Part shown: piece after piece, positions 55,738-64,000 of the stretch | How positions within the stretch are numbered: position 1 is the stretch's first letter | Layout of the letters: every line of letters begins with the position of its first letter | DNA from: Tamarix chinensis | Lineage: Eukaryota; Streptophyta; Magnoliopsida; Caryophyllales; Tamaricaceae | Reading direction: 5' to 3' | DNA length: 64,000 bases | NCBI GenBank assembly: GCA_030549775.1 | Contig: CM060175.1 | Coordinates: 44,400,415-44,464,414, forward strand | Notes under the pieces: generated by a model | Told to the model about the DNA's origin: nothing | Seen by the model: the letters and a program-made list of their open reading frames with translations, nothing else | Databases searched by the model: none | Position numbers and translations under genes: made by a program

Positions 55738-56754
55738 GGTATAATAGGGTTTTGGGGTCGGCAGGAAGTTATTAGCTGCGAAAAATTGGGTGGCCGGTGG
55801 CAGAAAATGGTCGGGCATCGTTTGGTTTGCTTCGAATTTGTGCGAGGCTGGGGAGAAGAAACGAGCGAGAGATAACGTCGAATAATTATGCCAATTTATT
55901 CCTGGAGTTAAGAGGAAGACAATGAGACAAGAAACGGCCGGTCAAAGGTCTCATGGCCGAAGATGCCATTGATGGGGTCGAAAGGTGCAGCAGCGTCGAC
56001 GGAGGAGGTAGGAGGAAGAAGGAAGAAGGAAAGGAGGCGGACCGGTCGGTCGGGAAAAAGAAATGAAAAGGGAAGAACCGGGCGGTCAGCGCGAGGGAGG
56101 GTGCGTTTAAATGAGACGACGCGTTTTGGGGAGAAAGAGGACGAAACGCAGCGCGTCAAGGGGCGGACGAATGTTGACGGGCGCGGGCTGGGCCGTGCCG
56201 TAGAAAAGGAAGAAAAGAAAAAGAAGAACTGGGCCGCGGCTGGTCCAGTCGGGGAAAAGAACAGGAAAAAGAAAAGAAGAAAAAGAAAGAAAAAGGAAGA
56301 AAAAAAAAGAAAAGGGGAAAAAGGAAAGAAGAAAAATAATTAGATTAGGGCCAATTAAATTAATCTGAATATTTAGGATATTTAAATAAAATAATATTTA
56401 AATCCCTTTTTAGGGTAAAATAGGATTTTTAAAAGATTTTTCATAAATTCCATTTTAATTAGCAAAACACCCTTAATTTTCTTCCATTAAATTATTTATA
56501 AAATAAATATTAATTTGGAACTATTTCCTCCTTATTTTCAATAAAATAATTTATTTAGTTAATTTCTTAAATAAAATCCTTAATTTAGATAAAATACCTA
56601 AATTTCTCCTAATTAAAATACTTATAGATTTATTCTTGATTTGCCCTAATTAATTTCCTTTTATTTTAAATAAAGTAATATACTTAATTAAATTTTATAA
56701 TCAAACCTCATTTAAATATACTATTTAAAATTATGAATTTTTCGGTGCATTTCA

Positions 56755-56759
56755 GGAAG
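56755..56759. repeat. Target site duplication GGAAG, right copy
   Basis: Matches 52254-52258. Confidence 0.9.
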
Positions 56760-57574
56760 TGTGGTTTGATAGATTGATAATTAAGGAGAGGAATGTGAAT
56801 CTTCAAGCAAGATTCAACCAAGATTTAAAGAAAACTATGAATCTTCAAACAATATTCAACAACAATTCAAAAAGAATGGATCTTTGAATATTTTCCCAAG
56901 AACACATTCAAAGGCTCTAACCAAGATTACTCCATATAGTCTTAGGAAGAATATAACTCAAAAGAGAGAGATAACCAAGTATTAACTTGTTATGTAATTC
57001 AAATGTTTCTACTATTCTTCATATCATTTTACAAGTGTATTGACATATGTATATATATAGGTAGTTATACTTTGCTAAGTAACATACTAGGATAGCCAAG
57101 CTCATGCACACATGGATAACTAGCACACTAACCTTTAACTTCACCATATTACTAACCTATACAATACATGAATCAAAGAACAAATTATTACAAATAAATA
57201 TAGCTAATTATTACATGGAAAAAAACAAACAAAAAAGGCCTAACTTACATAAAAATGATAACTAGTCTTCTTTGACTTTAAGGTTTGATCTCCAAGCATA
57301 ATATTGCCTTTGACTTGTAATAAAATGTAACATGAGAAACAATCTTAAGTGGTTTGACTTCTTGAATTTCCTCTTTCAAAATATTTGACATGTCTTCAAG
57401 AACCACTTAGAATATACTTATTATGGCTATTTAAAGTTATATCAACATAGACACATATGGTAATAAGCTCCATTATTAATAATGCAAGATCCTCCTTTGC
57501 ATAAGAATCTTTAGATGCATTATGAAAATCCATAGATGCTCCTACATCAAGGCTAGAACATGCTATAGACTTAT
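56760..57574. other. Unassigned AT-rich segment
   Basis: Flanked by X copy 3 and X copy 5; presumably continues 52253 leftward. No convincing gene. 57260-57570 read on - gives a partly open stretch ('ASMDFHNASKDSYAKEDLAL', 'LLIMELITICVYVDI') that I do not recognise. Contains 'gtatatatatag' near 57048. Confidence 0.35.
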
Positions 57575-58090
57575 TGAAATGCCCCTAAAATTTCTAATTT
57601 TAAATATTATATATAAATGAGGTTTTATTATAAAAATTAATTAAATAAATTATTTTTTATAAAAGGGAATTAATTAGGGCTATTTAAGAAGAAAAGAATA
57701 AATATTTTTTACTAGAAAAGTTTTGGTATTTTAGCTAATTAAGGATTTTATTTTATAAATTAATTAAATAAATTATTTTATTTAACATAAGAAGGAGAAA
57801 ATAGTTTCAAGTTAATATTAATTTAATAAATAATTTAATTGGAGAAATTTAGGGTGTTTTGCTAATTAAAATGGAATTTATGAAAAATCTTTCAAAAATC
57901 CTAATTTAGCCTAAAAAGGGATTTAAATATTATTTTATTTAAATATTATTATTTTTAAATATCCAAAATATTTTAATTAATTTAAATACAAAAACTAATT
58001 ATTTTTCCCTTTTCCCTTTTCCTTTTTCCTTTTCTTTCTTTCTTTTTCTTTCTTTTTGTTTCTTTTTCTTTTTCCTCTCCTCCCCATTTG
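57575..58090 (+). mobile_element. Family X LTR copy 5, start (interrupted by copy 4)
   Basis: Begins TGAAATGCCCC, the sense start of the X LTR, and runs through the AT-rich start into the CT-rich block ('tttccctttttcc'). It stops where copy 4 is inserted and resumes at 62703. Its far end is beyond the window, so solo or full-length status is unknown. Confidence 0.85.
58086..58090. repeat. Target site duplication ATTTG, left copy (X copy 4)
   Basis: Identical to 62698-62702. Confidence 0.92.
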
Positions 58091-58865
58091 TGTAACACCC
58101 CAAAATTCACTAAATTTGTTTTAAAGCGGAAGCAATTAAAATAGAAATACTTAAAACCTGTGAATTCTGAGCATGTTACCGCTACACTTAGTACCAGACC
58201 GATTCTCTCCGACCGTTCCAGTACCAAGTGCTAAGGCTAAGAAAAGATTTACATTAAACTCAAACCAGCGGTTCATAAAAGAACTCGAAAGATCATACAT
58301 TAAAATCAGAGTGCGCATAAAGAATCATAATTAATAATAAAAAAGAAATCAGAGTGCGAAATCAAAATTCCTCGAAGGGAATAATCTTACAATTTATAAA
58401 TGGTTAAGTCGAAACACTTAACACAAGATAATAAATTAAAAAGAGTAAATGCGAATCAGAAGAAGTATCATAACGAAATGAAATCACATGAAGAAAATTA
58501 CAGCCACGACACTCTCGAACTTTAAGCCAACACATGCTCAACACTCAGCTCCGACTGATGTCTCGCCCACCTGCACAAACCAGAAGGGCATACTACTCGT
58601 GGGAATGAGCAGCACCCATGAAAAGGGTGATCAGTACGCTACGTACTAAGTAAGGTAACCGAACACTAAGGCCAACACATAAGCACATAAAATCATGTAT
58701 AAGAATAAAAGATCATAAAGACCATCATCATATCATAATATCGACCAATCATTCAGGTACAAACATAAAGGCCCAAACATAGTCCAGATTAATTACTTAA
58801 TTAATCTTTTATCGGAATTCGATACACATCATGTTTTATATCAAATCCATGCGAGTACGGAAGCC

Positions 58866-59212
58866 CCCACTATTATAGCCGGTGGATCGGAGGCACATAG
58901 GGTATCATACCCTAACCACTATTATAGCCGGTGGATCGGATACACATAAGACTACGCATCCTAACCACTATTCCTAACCGGTGGATCGGTTGGCTCCGGC
59001 ACGCATGGTGTTCCACTGTAACTAATTAGTATCTTTTAGGAATTTTAGCAAAACTCTTGTTTGCGGTTGTTGAGCTCGGGAACCCCCACTATTATAACCG
59101 GTGGATCGGTTTACGCATAGAGCATCCTACTTTAACCACTATTATAACCGGTGAATCGGTCACACATAGGGTAAAAACCCTAACCACTATTCCGAACCGG
59201 TGGATCGGTTGG
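58866..59212. repeat. Minisatellite with CCGGTGGATCGG core in X copy 4
   Basis: Six units around 'ccactattataaccggtgg' with spacers such as 'acacatagggtaaaaaccc'. Same location as in copy 3 but a different dominant unit, so the arrays have evolved separately. Confidence 0.85.
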
Positions 59213-59769
59213 TCCCGTCTCAACGATCTTCCACTTTAAATAATTAGTGTCTTAAGTATCTTATTCAAAGCTTGCCTTAGACATGCATGAATCAACACAC
59301 ATCACAAATCACAATTACACTTTAATCACCAAATATACTTAATATGACAAAAACCCTAAGTAGCCACCACAGACCACAATTAACCTCAACAAATTATAAT
59401 TCAGTCTCCTCCGTACCCTTAATTTGCTCCACGTGTTATTTTTCATCCCAAATGCTCAAACGCCCAAACAACACTTACATGACCTTCCTTAAATCTCAAA
59501 TTAACTTTCCACACATAAATTTCATACCCATGCAGACATTAATCTCCCCATGCAAAACCCTAACTCAAAACCCTAATACCGCCATTCAACCACCAATGCC
59601 ACCATGTAAACCCTAATACCACAATGAAAACCCTAATGCCACCATGCAACCATTAATAATACTATGCAAAACCCAAGATTTTATCATACAAAACCCTAAA
59701 TTCAATCCACATAACCCAAAGATTCATTCATACCAAACCCTAGATTTGAACCATATCAAACAAGAGATT

Positions 59770-59990
59770 CATCCATATAAAACCTTACATTAGATCCTTC
59801 CACACAAAACCATAAATTAGATTCTCCAAATCAAAACCATAAATTAAATTCTTCCATACAAAACCATAGATTAAATTCTCTCACACAAAATCATACAAAA
59901 CCATAAATTAAAATTCCCCATATAAAACCATAAATTATATTCTCCATACAAAACCTCAAAAATCATAAATCAGATTCTCATACACGAAAC
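59770..59990. repeat. About 25-bp tandem repeat in X copy 4
   Basis: Diverged copies of 'aaaaccataaattagattctcc', matching 53925-54180. Confidence 0.75.
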
Positions 59991-61651
59991 CCTAAAATTC
60001 TCCATTTTATTCCTCTACTCATGAATCAATGGAATACTTAGGTCAATTCACATCCCTTAATCAACTTCTTTCTCCATCCTCATTTTTCATCCTTTTCCCC
60101 CGCACAAATCATATCAACATTCTCACATGCATGTCTTACAGGGTCACAACACATATTATCATACATAAATAATGCACATGCCGTACAAAACATACTTCAA
60201 GTCCACGTCATATCATATACGACATAATTAATAATCATAAACATGGAATGCATAGCATATGAAGCACATAGTGCATATAAGCACACAATGGCCTTAGTAA
60301 ACCCTTACCTAAAATGTCACCGGTCTTGGAGCACGCTCCTATATTACTTGAGAGCTTTGATTGGGCTCACCTACTATGGGAAAATACTAGGATTAGGTTT
60401 TCTCTTAAGAATGCTATTATTTCTAACTTATCCCAAGACCTTATTTTTAATTAAAAATTATTATACTAGATTTGACTCTACAAAATACTAGTAGAATATT
60501 AACAATCAAACTAATGCAGTTCAAAAATAAAAAGGTGATATAAGGGTTTCTACCCTTCACCAAAATAATATTAGTAAAGATAAAATAATTACAATAACAA
60601 TAATTCTAATAACAACTAAATATTATAAATAAAGATAATATCAAGAATAATAATAATAATAATAATATATAAGCTTTAAAATTTAAAGTGGGGTTTCGAC
60701 CCTACCTATAACTAATGACCTACTATTTATTAATATTAATAATAAAAATTAATAACATATATAATAATATTAAAATAATAAAGATAATAATAATATTATT
60801 ATTAATGGTTATAAGAACAATAGAAATAATAATACTAAAATAAATAAGTGTGAATGTTAATACAAAATTAGGGCCTAAGATTTTCCAGAATAAATAATAA
60901 AATGTTAATAATAATTATTCTAATAATTATAATATTAATAATAAGAAGAAGAAGAATGATAATAATCCTATAATAATTCAATTAATAACTTAAAATTCGA
61001 ACTAACAATAAAATTATTTTATTACTACTCTCTACCCTGCAAGTACAATTCAGCATAAATTTTATATCAAATAATAATAATATTAATAGCAAGGAAATAA
61101 TTATTATATTCGAATAACTACTGATAAATAAAATAAAAATAGAATAATTTACAATAAATAGTAAATAATGATTAAGAAGGTCAAGGGTTTCACCTTGAGT
61201 CGTTGGGAATGGGCGGAACCAGTGGTGGTTCACGGCGGTGGCCGGAAAAGAGAAGAAAAGAGGGAAAGATGGATGTTGGGAAAAAGATAGGGAGAATTGA
61301 GGTGAGATAAGAGATGTTTATGGTTTCCCAGGAGCAGAGGGACAAAATGATGGTGGTGGTCCACCCAAAGGTGGCGGCGCACGGCGGCGGATGGTGGTTT
61401 AAGGTTTCGGGTAAAAATTCCGGCGAAACGAGCAACCAACTTTGCACGGTTATAGAGGCCCATGAAAGAAGAATCGAAGGTTGAAAATAGTTTAGTTAAC
61501 TAGAGTGCGTTGCAGGGAAGAATTTGGGATGATGTGGTGGCGCTGAGGTTGGCTATCGGCGGAGGACGACGGCGTCTTAAGTTGTGGTGATGGAAACCCT
61601 TGCCGAGGGTTTCGGGGAAGAAAAATCTTCCACAACTCCTACAATCAGGAT

Positions 61652-61658
61652 TTTTATA
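61652..61658 (-). promoter_or_regulatory. TATA box of X copy 4
   Basis: TATAAAA on -, in the same context as in copy 3. Confidence 0.5.
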
Positions 61659-62697
61659 GATGGTGGATGGGATAATAGGGTTTTGGGTCTCGGCAGGAAG
61701 GCATTAGATGCGAGAAATTGGGTGGCCGGTGGTAGTAATTGATCGGGCATCATTTGGTTTGCTTTGAATTTTCGCGAGGTTGGGGAGAAGAAACGGGCGA
61801 GAGATAACGTCGCATAATTATGCCAATTTATTCCTGGAGTTAAGAGGAAGACAATGAGACAAGAAACGGCCAGTCAAAGGTCTCATGGCCAGAGATGCCA
61901 TTGACGGGGTCAAAAGGTGCAGCAGCGTCGACGGAGGAGGAAGGAGGAAGAAGGAAGAAGAAAAGGAGGCGGACCGGTCGGCCGGGAAAATGAAAAGAAA
62001 AGGGGATAACCGGGCGGTTCGGCGACGCAGGAGGAGTCATTAAATCAAACGACGAGTTTCGATGGAAACGGAAGCAAAACGCGGCGCTGGAAGGGGGACG
62101 AAGGGTGACGGGCACGCGGGCTGGGCCGAAGAGGAAGAAGAAAAAGAAGACTGGGCCGCAGCTGGCCCAGTTCGGGGAAAAAGAAGAGGAAAAAGAAAAA
62201 GAAGAAAAAGAAAGAAAAAGGAAGAAAGAAAAAGAAAAGGGGAAAAAGGAAAGGAGAAAAATAATTAGATTAGGGCCAATTAAATTAATCTTAAAATTTA
62301 GGATATTTAAAAATAATAATATTTAAATAAAATAATATTTAAATCCCTTTTTAAGCTAAATTAGGATTTTTAAAAGATTTTTCATAAATTCCATTTTAAT
62401 TAGCAAAACACCCTAAATTTCTCCAATTAAATTATTTATAAAATTATTATTAATTTGGGACTATTTTATCCTCCTTATTTTAAATAAAATAATTTATTTA
62501 GTTAATTCCCAAATTAAAATCTTTAATTAGTTAAAATACCCAAATTCCTCCTAATTAAAATATTTATAAATTTATTCTTTATTTCCCCTTATTAATTTCC
62601 TTTTATTTTAATTAAAATAATTTCTTTAATTAATCTTTATGATAAAACCTCATTTAAATATAATATTTAGAATTAGGAATTTTTTTGGGGCATTTCA

Positions 62698-62702
62698 ATT
62701 TG
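62698..62702. repeat. Target site duplication ATTTG, right copy (X copy 4)
   Basis: Matches 58086-58090. Confidence 0.92.
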
Positions 62703-64000
62703 GGCCTGCCTCCTTCCCGCGGCCCAGTCCCCTCCCTCCTTCCTTACCTTCAGCGGGGCCCAGCCCGCATGGCGTTGCCCTTCTTCCGCCCCTCGACACA
62801 TTGTGTTTCTTCCCTTTTCTTCTTGAAATGCGTCACTTCATTTAATTCACCCCCCTCACCTCACGCTCAACCCGGTTCGCCGCCTTTCCTTTTCTTTTCT
62901 TCCTTCTCTGAACCGCCCGATCCCCTACCTCCTCCTTCTTCTTCTTTTCTTCTCCCTAGCCCTGTCACCGCCGACCTGCGCCATTTACGCCGCCCTTGTG
63001 CCCTGGTTTTTCGCCGCCGTTAACTAGCCTTTTTGCTCCTCTCTCTCCCTTGCTGACCGTAGACCTTTTTACCCAACCAATGGCCCCTCTTCTCACACAA
63101 TTTTTCCCTTTTTCCCTGCGTGTATCCCTCCCCCAAAAATTTCTGCCACTGGCCAACCATAGCCGCCGGTGACTGTAACCTATCTTCTCTATTACTACGC
63201 TGACTCACAGACCCTAACCTCTCATTTACACTCTATAAATACCCCCCATAATAGCCCTGTGTCAAGCTTTTAATTCTTACCTAGAAAAATGACCCTTTTC
63301 GCCGCCGCCACTTTAAACGCCAGCCCTGCCGCCTTCGGCCAACGCTGCCACCTACTCCACCTACCAAAATCTTCCTTGCACCACCCTTTAGCTAGCCAAA
63401 CGTCCCATATCCCTCGATTCTTCCTGGACGAGCCACCTCGGCTGTAAATTTTTGTGTCTCCGACACTCTTCGAACCACCTTCCTGATCAACCTATTTTTT
63501 TGTCTCCGACACGCTTCGAACCACCTTTAACCACCTCTTCTGCCACTTCCGCCGCTTCTTTTACCTTCTAAAATTTTCTGTAGATCACCTTCTACCTTAC
63601 CCTACCCTTCTTTTCCTCTTCCTCCCACTCCTCCTCTCTTTCTCTTCTTCTCCTTCATTCGGCCACCGCCGCCGCCGTCGTGCGCAGCCACCTTTGGCTG
63701 CGCCACCACCCTTATTTTGTTCCTCTCCTCCTGGGCAACTCTAAACACCTCTACTCCCACATTAATTCTCCCTATATTTTTCCTAGCATCCAACTTTCCC
63801 CTCTTTCTTCTCTTTTTCTAGCCACCGCCACCGTCGCCGTGCACTACCACCGGTGCCGCCTATCCCCACTAGCCTCAGGTTGAACCCTAGACCCTATAAA
63901 CCCTTCTCCCTATTTTTATAGGCCTTAATTTAATTTATTTCCTTTATTTGGATATAAATACTATTATTATTTTTTTAATATGTATTATTATTATTATTAT
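62703..64000 (+). mobile_element. Family X LTR copy 5, continuation to the window edge
   Basis: Continues from 58090 into the GC- and CT-rich block ('ggcctgcctccttcccgcgg'), TATAAATA (63234-63241), 'gccgccgccgccgtcgtgcg' (reverse of sequence near 61380 in copy 4) and the start of a TTA microsatellite at 63961-64000. No gene; Pro-rich and Arg-rich frames reflect composition. Confidence 0.85.
63234..63241 (+). promoter_or_regulatory. TATA box of X copy 5
   Basis: TATAAATA followed by CCCCCCAT, as in copy 1 (14698-14705). Confidence 0.6.

Larger units (their letters stand above)
52259..56754 (-). mobile_element. Solo LTR, family X copy 3 (4496 bp), minus orientation
   Basis: On + it reads TGTAACACCCC...GGTGCATTTCA with a perfect GGAAG TSD and no internal domain. 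Reverse TATA box at 55731-55737, GA-rich block at 56200-56335 (CT-rich on the LTR sense strand), TAA/ATA microsatellites near 54720-54785, minisatellites at 52947-53300 and 53925-54180. Shares long near-identical blocks with copy 4 (for example 52670-52790 and 58570-58690). The open frames near 55254-56340 are GC-rich or purine-rich composition and are not convincing genes. Confidence 0.92.
58091..62697 (-). mobile_element. Solo LTR, family X copy 4 (4607 bp), minus orientation
   Basis: TGTAACACCCC...GGGGCATTTCA on +, perfect ATTTG TSD, no internal domain. Nested in copy 5 in the opposite orientation, so sense and antisense X sequences lie head to head. Shares its plan with copy 3, including minisatellites (58866-59212, 59770-59990), the reverse TATA at 61652-61658 and a GA-rich tract at 62110-62260. 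Open frames inside are low complexity. Confidence 0.93.

Noticed and set aside
55254..56343. Arg/Lys/Glu-rich and Pro-rich ORFs on both strands (also 61230-62326)
   Set aside because: GA/CT strand asymmetry inside X LTR copies 3 and 4; no start context, domain or conservation beyond DNA identity.
1..64000. A host gene or a new defence or biosynthetic system
   Set aside because: Every segment I could identify belongs to a transposable element, and the unassigned parts show no convincing coding potential; I found nothing to support such a system.

Overview
The window looks like plant nuclear DNA from a repeat-dense region. It is AT-rich, and I found no host gene, rRNA, tRNA gene or CRISPR array. 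What I can identify is almost entirely LTR retrotransposon sequence plus one L1-type LINE, in nested insertions. The lineages (Athila-like with a tRNA-Asp primer site, Tekay-like with a chromodomain, Reina-like, plant L1 with DUF4283 and a zinc knuckle) are typical of angiosperms. I cannot name the species.

Layout. (1) 1-24700: an old Athila-like tandem array on +. The tail of one unit (1-1006, resuming at 8159-9345) runs into an LTR (9346-10873) with a partial duplicate (10874-11304). A second unit follows: gag, protease, RT, RNase H, integrase remnant and a 3' ORF (11573-22300), then a 3' non-coding domain and a closing LTR (23904-24700). Two insertions interrupt the array. One is a very young non-autonomous element (1007-8153; two 1802-bp LTRs with one difference seen by eye; TSD ATTTG). 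The other is a 4.2-kb solo LTR inside RT (13833-18041; TSD TATAT). (2) 24701-40207: a Tekay-like chromovirus on +. Its 5' LTR is entered by the Athila array. Its leader holds a solo LTR (28081-33200; TSD ATATT), which itself holds a minus-strand Athila-family solo LTR (30353-31799). (3) 40208-52258: a Reina-like element on -. It is cut in its integrase by the Tekay element and further broken by an Athila-family solo LTR, a Copia-like leader fragment, a 4.9-kb LINE (44069-48954; 13-bp TSD) and a Tekay-type LTR fragment. (4) 52259-64000: giant LTRs of one family (called X here). These are solo copies on - at 52259-56754 (TSD GGAAG) and 58091-62697 (TSD ATTTG), the second sitting inside a + copy that starts at 57575 and runs off the window.

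Relative order from nesting, oldest first: Reina element; Tekay element inside it; Athila array inside the Tekay 5' LTR; X solo LTRs inside Athila RT, the Tekay leader and the Reina leader; Athila-family solo LTR inside one X LTR. The 1007-8153 element is probably the most recent. All coding regions are broken by stops and frameshifts except the single 432-codon ORF of the young element. That ORF looks derived from the C-terminal part of an Athila gag followed by sequence I do not recognise.

I see no defence, biosynthetic or regulatory gene system. The most unusual items are the young gag-only element with structured LTRs and possible mini-introns, the tandem Athila array with an internal empty-site paralogue, and the X family, whose four closed copies are all TSD-flanked solo LTRs.
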